Below, piece by piece: positions 16,701 to 26,149 of a stretch of 64,000 nt of DNA. Below the pieces are notes generated by a model. That model was given only the letters and a program-made list of their open reading frames with translations. It did not search any database and had not been told where the DNA came from. Source of the DNA: Mesorhizobium sp. B2-3-4 (GTDB lineage Bacteria; Pseudomonadota; Alphaproteobacteria; Rhizobiales; Rhizobiaceae); the NCBI RefSeq assembly GCF_006442315.1, contig NZ_VFVY01000027.1:1-64000 (forward strand), written 5' to 3'. Numbering within the stretch: the stretch's first letter is position 1; each line of letters opens with the position of its first letter. Position numbers and translations under genes: made by a program.

Positions 16701-19700
16701 AAACGGCGGCGCCGGCCTGTCCATCCAGGGCGCCGGCACCTATGCCTTCGGCGGCACGACGACGCTGTCGAGCAACACCGGCGACGGCCTGCGGATCAAC
16801 GGCAACGGGACCTACGGCTTCGGCACGCTCAATGCCGACGAAAATGGCGGCAGCGGCGTCAACGCCACCTCGACGGGTGCCGGCATGTTGTCGACAACGG
16901 GCGGGGCCTTGTTCAACAACGCCACATCCACTTTCTCGGCGACGAATATCGGGCTCGGCGTCACGTTGAACAGTATCGGCCAGACGGGCGGTACGACCGG
17001 CATCAGCCTTTCGGGCGTCACGGGCGCCTTCAGCGTCACCGGCGCGACGACGATCGTCAGCACCACGGGCGACGGAATTTCGATCAGCGGCAGCGCGGCG
17101 ACGGTCGGGTTCAGCGGCGACGTGTTCCTCACCCAACCGCTCGGCCACGGCATCGCGCTCAACGGCAATTCCGGCGCCGTCAGCTTCGGCTACGCCGAGG
17201 TCGACCAGTCGGGCCTCAGCAGCATCTTCGTCACCAACAACACCGGCCCGGTCAGTTTCGGCAGCGTCACGATCGTGGGCTCGGCCGAGGACGGTTTCGA
17301 TGTCGCGGGCAATGCGGGTTCGGTTACGGTCTCAGGCACCACCAACGTCATCATGGGCGATGCGGACGGCAAGGCCGGCATCAACTTCAGCGGCGTCAAT
17401 GCGGACGTGTCGTTCGGCACGACCAACGTGACGCTGGGCGCCGGCGCCAACCAGACCGGTATCGACTTCAGCGGCTCCACCACGACGGCCGATTTCGGCG
17501 TCACGACGATCATCGGCTCCGGCGACATCACGTCGCGTGGCATCGACCTGTCGTCGACGCAGGGCAACAAGACCATCACCTTCCTGCGCGGCTCCAGCAT
17601 CAGCAATGTCGGCATCGGCGTCGACCTATCGTCCGGTCTCAGCACGGCGACCACGGCCAACGCCAACTTCACCTTCGGCGACGGCAACGCCGCCGACGGG
17701 CTGCAATCCTCCATCAGCGGCATTGTCTACACCGTCAACACGGTCGGGCTCGACCCGACGAAGGGCAATTACGATTTCACCGACGTCTTCTTCACCGGCA
17801 ACGCCAATCTGGCGATGGCGGCCGTCGGGACGATCATGATCTCGCAAAATGGCGGCGTCATCGCCGCCGGCACGAACGGGCTCACCGCCGATGTCGTCAC
17901 GATCACGGCGGCCGATGCCGATGCCATGACGACCAGCGGCCTGACCTTTGCCTTCGTCGGCACCGTCGACCTCAGCAGCACGCCGTTCACGCTCGATGCG
18001 GGACAGTCGATCGTCGGTTTCGGCAATGGCGCCTCGCTGACCACGGCGGGCACCATCCAGCCGGTCAACGTCCAGGGCAATCTCGGCGCGACGGGCGCCA
18101 CCGTCTCGGGCGACGAAGGCGTGGTGAAGAGCACCGGCGGCGATACGCTGCACATGCTCGGCAGCAACCAGGTGAAGGACACTGCTTTTGATTTCACCGG
18201 CGGCAGCGGCTCGGTCTTCACCGTCGATTCGAGCGCGGCGAGCTTCGACAACAGCGGCGGCACCGTCATCAACGGCGTCACGGTCAGCAACGTCGCCGTC
18301 GGCCAGACAGCGTTCAAGCTCGACGGCACCACAGGCACGATCGGCAATGTGTCGATCACCAACAACAACATCAACGTCGCCGGCACGCTGCTCGACTCCA
18401 ATGGCGGCGCCGGCGATATCACGGTCACGCGCGGCAACCTGCCCAACAGCGGGCCGGCCGGCACGCTGACCGGCGGCGGCATCTCGATCGCCAACCATAC
18501 CGGCGGCACGGTCAAGTTCACCGACGACGTGACGATCGGCGGCAACGGTGTGACGCTCACCAACAACACCGGCGCCACGATCACCTTTGCCGATCTGGAT
18601 ATCACCACCAAAGGGTCGACTGCGTTCACCGCCACCGGCGGCGGCACGGTCAATGTCGCGACAGGCACGATCAATGCCACCTCGGCACAGGCGGTGGCAC
18701 TCGACGGCATCGTGGCCGGCACGACGGCCGCCGATGGCATCCATTTCGCCTCGACCAGCGCGACCTTCATCTCCGGCACCGGCATCGACCTGCAGAACCT
18801 GAAAGGCACGGCGGATTTCGGCACCGGCACGCTGACCAACACCGGGTCCGGCACGTCCTTCAATGTCGGCTCGGCGAGCGCCGCCAGCGGCGGCAATGCC
18901 GATATTTCCTATGGCGGCACCATCGCCACCAACGGGTCGGGCGCCGCGGTCTCGATCCAGGGCATGACCGGTGGCTCGGTGACGCTGTCGGGCGACCTTA
19001 CCGACAACAACGCGGCCGAGGGCGGCAACATCGTCGTCGCTGGCAATGATTCGGCCGCCATCGCGTTCTCGGGCTCGAGCAAGGTCATCAGTTCGGGCGC
19101 GACGGACGGCGTGAGCCTGGGTATCGTCGGCAATTACCCCACGGGCGTCCCGGCACTCAATACAAACAGCACGGTCGACTTCACCAATGGCGGCCTTGAT
19201 GTATCGACGACGACCGGGACGAGCTTCGTCGCAATTGGCGATTTAGGCCCGGCTGACGCAACCTCCACCGTCATTACCGTCACCGGCGCCGGCAACACGA
19301 TCAATTCGGGCAGTGACGGGCTTGTGGTGCTTGGTGCCAATGTCGGCAGCGCCGGCGTTACCTTCGACAGCATCTCGGCTGTGTCCAGGACCCCGGCTTT
19401 TGTCGGCGATCCCGGCGGTGCCGGCGTGACGCTGTCGGGCGCCAATCTTGTCGGCGATATCAACATCGGCGGCCTGAGGGACACCGGATACCTCGGCGCC
19501 TCGCTGTCGGCCCTGAGCGGCGCAGGGAAGGTCAATTTCACGGGGACGATCGATCTCGACGTCAGCTATGCCGGGTTCGACATCGGCGGCCCCGAGGTCG
19601 GCACCGTAAACATCGCCAATGTCGCGGGATCGACCCTGACCATCGATGGCGGCCAGTACGGCATCATCCAGACCTCCCAGGGCGGGACAGTCAACGTCGG

Positions 19701-22700
19701 CGTCGCCGGCAGCGCCAGCATCACGAACACCACCGTTGCCGCCCTCAGCCTCGGCGGCGGCAATGACCTGGCCTTTACCACGCTGAACTACAATGGTTCG
19801 GTCACGATCGCGGCAGGCGCGGTGTTGAGCGCCAGCGGCGACGGCACCCGTCTCAACATGAGCGGTTCAATCAATTCCACCACGGCATCGACGGCCTTCA
19901 ACTTCGTCGGCCATGCCGATGGCATATACAATATTTCGAGCAGCATCGATCACAGCGGCGGCACAGGCGTCTCGATCGGCGGCTCGGCCAACGGCACGGT
20001 CACCTTCTCCGGCACGTCGAAGAAATTCAACACCGGCGCCAACGATGCCGTCGTCAAGGCCCCCGCATATGTGCCGGACCCGCAGACCAAGGGCACGCTC
20101 AACTTCACCAATGGCGGCCTTGTCATCACCACCACCGGCGGCACCGGCTTCACCGCCAGCACCTTCGGTCCGGGAACGGTCAGCGTCACCGGCGACGGCA
20201 ACACCATCACCACCACCAACGGCGGCACGGCTCTGAAGCTTGGCGACGCGACGGCGGTCTTGCCCGGGGCGACAGGCGCGACGGTCGGCGTGGATGGCAT
20301 CAAGTTCGATACGATTTCGGCCAATGGCGCGGCGATCGGCATCTCGCTCAACGATGTCGCCGGCGGGACCCTCGATCTTGGTGTGGTCAACTTGCTGGGC
20401 ATCACTGGCGCCAACGCGCGCGGTGTTGACATCTCCGGAACATTCGGCGCGACGTTGAGTTTCGACAGCCTGAACATCGTCATGGCGGCCACCGCCACCA
20501 ACGCCATCGGCCTCGACCTCAATGGCGCGGCGCTCGGCGCGAGCGCCATCACCGCCGGCGATTTCGACGTCGACGGCGGCAACTCCACCGGCTCGCTCGG
20601 CATCGACATGGCCGGCACTACCGGCACGGGCACGATCCAGCTCGGCGATACCAATACGGCCGACAATCCCGGTGACCCGTTCTCGACGATCAAGAATGTC
20701 GCACGGGGCGTCCAGTTCTCCAGCGCCACCGACGCCAGGCTGGTGTTCGGCGATGGCGCGGGTCCGGCGGCATCCTTGATCTCCACCTTCGGCAATGGCC
20801 GGGTCATCGACGCCACCGACAGCCTGCCGGCCAATGGCGATTACAACTTCAACGACGTCAACTTCTCGGGCGACACGTCGAACCTGTCGCCGGTCAAGCT
20901 TTTTTATATCGACGCCGCCGGCAACACGTCGGGCCTCGGCGATGGCAGTTTCCTCAATCCGGGCAGCGTCGCCCAGGCGGAATTGTCGAGTGCCAATGTC
21001 TTCGTGCTGGTCGACAAGAACAGCGGCGGCACCGAGACCATCGACCTCGGCAGCGGCTCGTTCGACCTCAAGGACGGGCAGGCGCTGATTTCTTTCAAGA
21101 ACGGCGATGCGGCGATCGATGTCTCGCAGCTCGGCGTCGACACCGGCAGCGGCGCTTCGGCGGCGTTCCATTTCACCACCATCCAGGCTTCGACGGTTGT
21201 TTCGAACCCCGGCGGCCTCGATACCTCGAGCCCGATCCTGGCCAGCAGCGGCGCCGCCGCGACGATCAACCTGCCGACAACCGGCGTCGGCACGATCACC
21301 GCCGGTGTTCAGAATGTGACGGTGATAAACAACGGCAGCGGCGCCGGCATCCTTGCGAATGCCGGGTCCGCATCCAACTTCGTGATCCGGAACAACAACA
21401 TCACCGCCGGCGGCAATGCGCTTAACTTCTCTTCAAGCGGTGTAACCGCCGATACGCTTCTCGCCTCGATCGACGGCAACACCTTCCAGTCGACCGGATC
21501 GGGATTCGGGGCGGCCTTCTTCGGTACGACCGTCGATGCGGACCACAATACATCGGCTATCAGGTCTTTTGCTAACAATACAGTGATCGGTGGCGCCAAC
21601 AGCGGTGGTATCGTCTTCAATGGCGTGCGTTTCGACGCGGACGGCGCCGGTGGCACCGTCAATGCCGGCACGCTTACGGTCGGCACGCCAGGCGCGCGCG
21701 TCCAGGGCTTTGGCATCAACTTCACCGCCACCAGCGGCACGCTTGATCTTGGCACCTTCAACGTTGCCAACGACGGCCAGACCGGCGTCCTCGTCAACAC
21801 CAAGCTAGTGAGCACCAATTTCACGCTGAACAGCAGCGGCGGCTCGGTCGACACGACGAACGGCGCCGCTTTCGATCTCGACCCCCTGACCGTCAACATG
21901 ACGATCGGCAGCGTCACCGCCACCGGCGGCGCCAGCGGCATCATCTTCGACGGTGTCGCCGGCACCTTCACGGTTAACGGCGCCACGAACATCTCCGGCA
22001 CATCCGGTTATGGCATCAACGCGACAGGCATCGCCAATACCGGCACCTTCAACTTCAACACGGTGACGGTGGACAACAGCGGCGTCGGAGTGACGGGCGG
22101 CGGCGTCAGCGTGGCCAGCGGCACGTTCAATGCCGCCGGTCTCGTCAACATCGACACGACGAGCGGCGTTGGCGTTCTGGGCGGAGGCGCGCTCAACTTC
22201 AACGGCGGCGCGACGATCGACACCACGACAGGCACCGGCATCGCCGCGGGGAGCGGCTCGTTAAGCATCAGCGCCACCGGCGGCAGCGAGGTGAATTCGA
22301 CCGGCGGCATCGCCATCAACATGACCAGCGTCAACGCCAACATCGCGCTGAACTCGACGACGTCGGGCGGCGGCGTCTTCAACGTCGCCATGAGCGATGT
22401 CACCGGCACCGTCAATCTCGGCACCGGCGCGCTGAGCGGTGCTTTGGGCACGTCGTTCCTCGTCAGCGGCGGCAACGCGGTCGTCAGCTATGCCGGTACG
22501 ATCACGCAAGCCACGGCCGCCCAGCGCATGATCTCGATCTCCAACACGACCGGCGGCTCGGTCAGTCTAACCACCGCCGTGGCCAACGGGCTCAACAATT
22601 CGGCAGCGGACGGCACCGGCATCCTGATCGACGGCGCCGCCGGCAACGTCACCATCGCCAATGCCAGCCTGACCGGCGCGCGCGGCATCACCATCCTGGG

Positions 22701-25416
22701 CGATACAGCCAACCACGCCACCGGCACTTACACTTTCAACAATGTCGCCATCGACACCGGCATCGGCGCGACCAACCATGCCTTCGTGGTCGACGGCGAC
22801 CAGGGCACGCCCGGCAACAATTTCGTCTCCGCCACCATCAACCTGAACAATGTCGACATCACCAATCCGGGCGGCAACGTCGCCAACATCCAAGGCATGG
22901 GCGGCGGCTCGGTCACCTTCGACGCGGCCAGCACGATCACGCGCAACGACAGCGGCCTGGGCCTCCTCGTCACCAGCAATGCCGGCGGCACCATCACCTT
23001 CGGCGGTACGACGAAGACGCTGACCACCGGCACCAACACCGCCGTCACCTTGAGCAACAACACCAATACTACGATCGACTTCAGCAATGGCGGGCTGGCG
23101 ATCAACACCTCCTCCGGCATCGGCTTCAGCGCCACCGGCGGCGGCACCATCGACGTCACCGGCAGCGGCAACAGCATCCAGACGGCGGGCGGCCAGATCC
23201 TGAACTGGAACGGCGTGGCCGTCGGCGCCAGTGGCGCCACCTTCACCTCGCTGCAGTCGACCGCTGCGGTCACCAACCTCGACGCGATCAACCTGACCAA
23301 TGTCAGCGGCGGCACCTTCAACGGCGGCGCGGTGAGCGTTGCCGGTACCACCACCAGCGGCGACGGCATCGAGATCAACGGCTCCAGCGCGACATTCAAC
23401 TTCGCGTCCGCCACGATCGCGGCGACGGCTGGAAACGGCATCCTGCTCAGCGGCGCCAACGGCGCGGTGACCTTCACGACGGTGACGATCGACAACACGG
23501 CGCTGGCCGGCATCAGGATCGACAGCAACACCAACGCGGTCGCCGTGAACGGCGGCTCGATCGGCGCCACCAACGACCCGACCGGCATAGGCGTCGACAT
23601 CAATGGCGGCACCGGCAACGTCACCATCGCGGCATCGGTCAAGAAGACCACGGATGGCAACATCGTCGAAGTCAGTGGCCGCACCGCCGGAACCGTCACG
23701 CTCAGCGGCAGCCTCAGCGCCACCGGCGGCTTTGACAACGGCATCGACGTCAACGGCAATTCCGGCACCGCGGTTATCAATTTCAGCAATACCAGCAAGG
23801 TCCTGAACACCGGAACCCATACCGCCGTCAGCCTGGTCGGTAACACCAACGCGACCATCAACTTCACCGGCGGCGGGCTGGATATCGACACCAGCAGCGG
23901 CATCGGATTCAGCGCCACCGGCGGCGGTACGGTGACTGTGCAGGATACCCTCAACACGATCAATTCGACAACCGGCACGGCGCTCAACGTCGTCAACACC
24001 ACGATTGGCGCGTCGGGCCTGACCTTCAGGAGCATTTCGTCCAGCGGCGCTGCCAACGGCATCGTCCTCAACAACACGGGCACCAGCGGCGGCCTGTCTG
24101 TGACCGGCGATGGCGGCGGAACGAACAACGGGTCGGGCGGCACAATCCAGGCTTCGACCGGCGATGCAATCAGCCTCACCAACACGCAGGACGTCCATCT
24201 CGCCTATATGAACATCACTAACAATCTGGGCGATGGCATCGGCGGCTCGAGCATCAATGGCTTCGTGCTGAACCGGCTAAACATCTCTGGCAACGGCAAC
24301 GATGCCGCGACCGACGAATCCGGCATCAACATAACGGAACTGACCGGAACGGCCTCGAACGGCGCGCATGCAACGTCGATCAGCAATTCGGTGATCAGCA
24401 ACAACAACGAATTCGAGATCCAGATCTCGAACTCCACCGGCACGCTGACCAACCTGCAACTTGTCAACAACACGATTTCGGCCAACGGGCTGGCGATCAA
24501 CGGCAATGCCTCCTCGCCACACGGCAACCTCGTCAACTTCCTTGGCACGGGGTCGTCCACGATGGGCCTCACGGTGACTGGAGGTTCATTCACCGGGAAT
24601 ACCGTTTCAGACCCGACCCATGTAATTACGGGAACCGGCGTCTTTGGCAATTCCGGCGGCACCAGCATGACGGTGAACGTTTCGGGAGCAACCTTCACCA
24701 ACAACAATGCCGGCGTCGACGTGTCCACTGACCCGGCTGCGACTTCTCTTACCTTCGACATCGAGGGCAACACGTTCATCGGCCAGCGTTCGACCGCCAT
24801 CAACCATTTCGACAATGGGAACGCACCCTTCACCAGAACGGTCAACGGCACTATCAAGAACAACATCATCGGCAACGACGCAGTCGCCAATTCCGGCTCG
24901 GCTATAGGCAATGGCATCAGCATCCAGAACGAGGGTGCCGTCAACGGCAAGTATTTGATCACCGGCAATACGATCTCCCAGATCGCCACGGCTGCTGGCA
25001 TCAGCGTCAATGTCGGCCTTGGTGGCTCGGCTACGGGCGGCGGCGAGACCGATGTCACGGTCACCAACAATGTGATCCAGCATATCAATGGCAATCGCGG
25101 GATCATCATCCAGGACAACCAAGTCACCGATATCGCCAACCCGCCGGGCGCTGGGCCGTTCCCGACTATCTGGGCCAATGTTCAGGGCAATTCGTTCGCA
25201 AGCATTGCCGGCGCGGCCGGCAATGGCCAGTATGTGCGCTTCAAACAGTCCTTCGGCATCTTCAAGGTGACGCAGTCAGCCGCAACTGCCGGGGCAATCG
25301 CCGGCGAACTCGATGACGCGAACGGCATTAACGACCCGACTAAATTCAACATCAGCGGCACCGTGTCTTATAGTCAGGGCGCCGCACCCTTGCCGACTAC
25401 CAACCCTCTGCCTTGA
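13741..25416 (+). CDS. Giant inverse autotransporter with beta-helix passenger
   Basis: A single 3,891-residue frame. Residues 1-55 hold a long signal peptide (KTTALTSLALALSGAAAYG). Residues about 59-290 look like the inverse-autotransporter beta-barrel of intimin/invasin proteins: DIGLGIRRI, LMLGGYAYFNAENYNS, AATLGVEAITPNFDAHVNVF, GAKAGIEYEIGD, ending SVRLNIPF. The remaining roughly 3,600 residues are Gly/Thr/Asn/Ser-rich strand repeats typical of right-handed parallel beta-helices, with two families of longer internal repeats. I found no Cys and no C-terminal barrel, so the barrel is N-terminal and the passenger C-terminal. The likely role is adhesion at the outer membrane. Known intimin-like proteins usually carry Ig-like domains instead of a beta-helix, so the combination is unusual. 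A start at 13777 is also possible. Confidence 0.85.
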   Translation: MGTTEKSRQVGEMAARGEGFHVRAGYRRSSIARHLWKTTALTSLALALSGAAAYGDDAGLWQPQVRAIIGADNNGGNAALEGFIPIKQTAESVLFLDVRAKHDFKDAFGQDIGLGIRRIVNPDLMLGGYAYFNAENYNSTQFSAATLGVEAITPNFDAHVNVFVPIKGDSTDHSASSTLSMVSNQLIEQISVLDHRDYAAWGIEGEVGAKVPLPLPDKHSLRLDIGGYHFEDPHGDDGSVTGAKAGIEYEIGDVFGTGTSLTFTGEVRNDNRDDTQFAGSVRLNIPFNPGGGSDTTAAIGADPVYPVSEGLRKRVNERVRGDIGVRIQSQELTGGSTTRVAINAATNAAFGKFYYADGTNNATGTGTLVDPTTLDNAVGQAGNGGFIVALGGKGDITTDGVTLATGQTVIGGGQSVTAKLFGGGTATFNLGGSDGTIHGTNVANNVIKLGTGNTLNGITITGGGDGIFGDGVAGTKLTNVTVTHVGGDGISGNNLTNTTLTNVTVTDAGGNGAAFTGNSSNVSASNFTATGNGLDGLHIEDDGTYNFTGTTLLQGNLDDGLDITGKGTYTFAIVNAQNNTDRGITVQGTAVGGSFTTTGGTVSGNGGMAVFIDPITAHVVLDSISQTGGTQGVHLDQVSGSFTVNGATTISNTSGPSISVSDSPATVRFGDIAITNPGNDAIAFNGVNAAVIAGNIVISGLGVGTGLDFSDSRTNFTAQSLNITGTGAAGSIGIDLSSPTIGAPATIIITNGGTISGVDTGVRLGIAGSLAHSANAEFTFGGTNSSITGVTASLDARGLSELSGHYAFGETEFFGPQLYDQRNYIFVAAGASGGGTSITDLASIDYADGITDSDAIIVLVNRGIIDDTTGFSLSAGQELASFGNGRTFSLGGVPMNVTGTNVHHDESISDSQGAATLTSSGGGDVLTLANDTSLYDFNISGGTGNGIHGSGVSNVTISGVSVSGAGLNGVLFDGTNTVSGSNLSSTGNGGAGLSIQGAGTYAFGGTTTLSSNTGDGLRINGNGTYGFGTLNADENGGSGVNATSTGAGMLSTTGGALFNNATSTFSATNIGLGVTLNSIGQTGGTTGISLSGVTGAFSVTGATTIVSTTGDGISISGSAATVGFSGDVFLTQPLGHGIALNGNSGAVSFGYAEVDQSGLSSIFVTNNTGPVSFGSVTIVGSAEDGFDVAGNAGSVTVSGTTNVIMGDADGKAGINFSGVNADVSFGTTNVTLGAGANQTGIDFSGSTTTADFGVTTIIGSGDITSRGIDLSSTQGNKTITFLRGSSISNVGIGVDLSSGLSTATTANANFTFGDGNAADGLQSSISGIVYTVNTVGLDPTKGNYDFTDVFFTGNANLAMAAVGTIMISQNGGVIAAGTNGLTADVVTITAADADAMTTSGLTFAFVGTVDLSSTPFTLDAGQSIVGFGNGASLTTAGTIQPVNVQGNLGATGATVSGDEGVVKSTGGDTLHMLGSNQVKDTAFDFTGGSGSVFTVDSSAASFDNSGGTVINGVTVSNVAVGQTAFKLDGTTGTIGNVSITNNNINVAGTLLDSNGGAGDITVTRGNLPNSGPAGTLTGGGISIANHTGGTVKFTDDVTIGGNGVTLTNNTGATITFADLDITTKGSTAFTATGGGTVNVATGTINATSAQAVALDGIVAGTTAADGIHFASTSATFISGTGIDLQNLKGTADFGTGTLTNTGSGTSFNVGSASAASGGNADISYGGTIATNGSGAAVSIQGMTGGSVTLSGDLTDNNAAEGGNIVVAGNDSAAIAFSGSSKVISSGATDGVSLGIVGNYPTGVPALNTNSTVDFTNGGLDVSTTTGTSFVAIGDLGPADATSTVITVTGAGNTINSGSDGLVVLGANVGSAGVTFDSISAVSRTPAFVGDPGGAGVTLSGANLVGDINIGGLRDTGYLGASLSALSGAGKVNFTGTIDLDVSYAGFDIGGPEVGTVNIANVAGSTLTIDGGQYGIIQTSQGGTVNVGVAGSASITNTTVAALSLGGGNDLAFTTLNYNGSVTIAAGAVLSASGDGTRLNMSGSINSTTASTAFNFVGHADGIYNISSSIDHSGGTGVSIGGSANGTVTFSGTSKKFNTGANDAVVKAPAYVPDPQTKGTLNFTNGGLVITTTGGTGFTASTFGPGTVSVTGDGNTITTTNGGTALKLGDATAVLPGATGATVGVDGIKFDTISANGAAIGISLNDVAGGTLDLGVVNLLGITGANARGVDISGTFGATLSFDSLNIVMAATATNAIGLDLNGAALGASAITAGDFDVDGGNSTGSLGIDMAGTTGTGTIQLGDTNTADNPGDPFSTIKNVARGVQFSSATDARLVFGDGAGPAASLISTFGNGRVIDATDSLPANGDYNFNDVNFSGDTSNLSPVKLFYIDAAGNTSGLGDGSFLNPGSVAQAELSSANVFVLVDKNSGGTETIDLGSGSFDLKDGQALISFKNGDAAIDVSQLGVDTGSGASAAFHFTTIQASTVVSNPGGLDTSSPILASSGAAATINLPTTGVGTITAGVQNVTVINNGSGAGILANAGSASNFVIRNNNITAGGNALNFSSSGVTADTLLASIDGNTFQSTGSGFGAAFFGTTVDADHNTSAIRSFANNTVIGGANSGGIVFNGVRFDADGAGGTVNAGTLTVGTPGARVQGFGINFTATSGTLDLGTFNVANDGQTGVLVNTKLVSTNFTLNSSGGSVDTTNGAAFDLDPLTVNMTIGSVTATGGASGIIFDGVAGTFTVNGATNISGTSGYGINATGIANTGTFNFNTVTVDNSGVGVTGGGVSVASGTFNAAGLVNIDTTSGVGVLGGGALNFNGGATIDTTTGTGIAAGSGSLSISATGGSEVNSTGGIAINMTSVNANIALNSTTSGGGVFNVAMSDVTGTVNLGTGALSGALGTSFLVSGGNAVVSYAGTITQATAAQRMISISNTTGGSVSLTTAVANGLNNSAADGTGILIDGAAGNVTIANASLTGARGITILGDTANHATGTYTFNNVAIDTGIGATNHAFVVDGDQGTPGNNFVSATINLNNVDITNPGGNVANIQGMGGGSVTFDAASTITRNDSGLGLLVTSNAGGTITFGGTTKTLTTGTNTAVTLSNNTNTTIDFSNGGLAINTSSGIGFSATGGGTIDVTGSGNSIQTAGGQILNWNGVAVGASGATFTSLQSTAAVTNLDAINLTNVSGGTFNGGAVSVAGTTTSGDGIEINGSSATFNFASATIAATAGNGILLSGANGAVTFTTVTIDNTALAGIRIDSNTNAVAVNGGSIGATNDPTGIGVDINGGTGNVTIAASVKKTTDGNIVEVSGRTAGTVTLSGSLSATGGFDNGIDVNGNSGTAVINFSNTSKVLNTGTHTAVSLVGNTNATINFTGGGLDIDTSSGIGFSATGGGTVTVQDTLNTINSTTGTALNVVNTTIGASGLTFRSISSSGAANGIVLNNTGTSGGLSVTGDGGGTNNGSGGTIQASTGDAISLTNTQDVHLAYMNITNNLGDGIGGSSINGFVLNRLNISGNGNDAATDESGINITELTGTASNGAHATSISNSVISNNNEFEIQISNSTGTLTNLQLVNNTISANGLAINGNASSPHGNLVNFLGTGSSTMGLTVTGGSFTGNTVSDPTHVITGTGVFGNSGGTSMTVNVSGATFTNNNAGVDVSTDPAATSLTFDIEGNTFIGQRSTAINHFDNGNAPFTRTVNGTIKNNIIGNDAVANSGSAIGNGISIQNEGAVNGKYLITGNTISQIATAAGISVNVGLGGSATGGGETDVTVTNNVIQHINGNRGIIIQDNQVTDIANPPGAGPFPTIWANVQGNSFASIAGAAGNGQYVRFKQSFGIFKVTQSAATAGAIAGELDDANGINDPTKFNISGTVSYSQGAAPLPTTNPLP
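19063..19390 (+). repeat. Adhesin internal repeat family A, copy 1
   Basis: Encodes about residues 1774-1883. It starts FSGSSKVISSGATDGVSL and reads through DFTNGGLDVSTTTGTSF to GVTFDSIS. It is the most diverged of four copies of this unit. Confidence 0.6.
20003..20325 (+). repeat. Adhesin internal repeat family A, copy 2
   Basis: Encodes about residues 2088-2195: FSGTSKKFNTGANDAVV, then NFTNGGLVITTTGGTGF and GIKFDTIS. Same order of landmarks as the other copies. Confidence 0.6.
22996..23265 (+). repeat. Adhesin internal repeat family A, copy 3
   Basis: Encodes about residues 3086-3175: FGGTTKTLTTGTNTAVTL, DFSNGGLAINTSSGIGF, SATGGGTIDVTGSGN, GASGATFTSL. It is closest to copy 4. Confidence 0.7.
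23777..24050 (+). repeat. Adhesin internal repeat family A, copy 4
   Basis: Encodes about residues 3346-3437: FSNTSKVLNTGTHTAVSL, NFTGGGLDIDTSSGIGF, SATGGGTVTVQDTLN, GASGLTFRSIS. The central TSSGIGFSATGGGT is identical in copies 3 and 4. Confidence 0.7.
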
Positions 25417-25624
25417 TCGGGCTGAATTGGCTCGGCGACGTTCGATCACAACAGAGCAAGCTAAAAAACTGGCTTGCAAAGTAATGAAATCAGCTGTTCA
25501 ATAAGGATCGGAAAAAGCGGTTCTGATTAACAGAAAATCTTAAGTACCGGTTGATGTGAGTCGCAAATCTTTCTTGCGACGGTGAATCTATTGTGCCTGA
25601 GATGGCGATCGGGAGGGGGCGGCG

Positions 25625-26137
25625 ATGGCGGAACCATTTCTTTCTGAAATCAGGATCATGTCGTTCGTCTTTGCACCCAAGGGCTGGGCGCTGTGCAATG
25701 GCCAACTGCTTCCCATCAACCAGAACCAACCACTGTTCTCGCTGCTGGGCACCACGTTCGGCGGTGATGGCCGCGTCAACTTCGCGTTGCCCGACTATCG
25801 CGGGCGCATTCCGAATCATGTCGGTGGCGGCCACACGCTGGGCGAGCGCGGTGGCGAGCAGGCGCATACGCTATCCATAAGCGAACTGCCGCAGCATACG
25901 CATATCGCGAACGCATCCATGACGCAGGGCGATTCCACTAATCCAAACTTTGGCAATGTCGGCAACATCCTGGCGAGGGATCCTGGAAATATCTATGGCC
26001 CTGCCACCAATCTGGCGGCATTGAACGCCGGGAGCGTGTCCAACATCGGCGGCAGCCAGGCGCATCTCAACATGCAGCCCTTCCTGACGCTCAATTTCTG
26101 CATCGCCCTGCAGGGCATCTTCCCCTCGCCGACTTGA
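25625..26137 (+). CDS. Phage tail collar-domain protein, paralog 1
   Basis: A 170-residue protein of the tail-collar (PF07484-type, microcystin-dependent-like) family. Landmarks: FAPKGWALCNGQLLPINQN, PLFSLLGTTFGGDG, FALPDYRGRIPNHVGGG, SELPQHTHIANA, and the shared C-terminus AHLNMQPFLTLNFCIALQG followed by IFPSPT. Collar domains sit at the tips or shafts of phage tail fibres and in related bacterial surface proteins. It is the first of three tandem copies with no other phage structural gene nearby. Its gene starts about 210 bases after the adhesin. Confidence 0.9.
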   Translation: MAEPFLSEIRIMSFVFAPKGWALCNGQLLPINQNQPLFSLLGTTFGGDGRVNFALPDYRGRIPNHVGGGHTLGERGGEQAHTLSISELPQHTHIANASMTQGDSTNPNFGNVGNILARDPGNIYGPATNLAALNAGSVSNIGGSQAHLNMQPFLTLNFCIALQGIFPSPT

Positions 26138-26149
26138 GGATTAGCGACC

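Noticed and set aside
22567..24198. 543-residue frame antisense to the adhesin
   Set aside because: It is a shadow of the GC-rich, repetitive coding strand. Its protein is low-complexity and lacks recognisable motifs. The same applies to the other long antisense frames here.
13741..25416. CRISPR-like array within the repeats
   Set aside because: The repeats are degenerate protein-coding units without constant spacers or exact repeat units.
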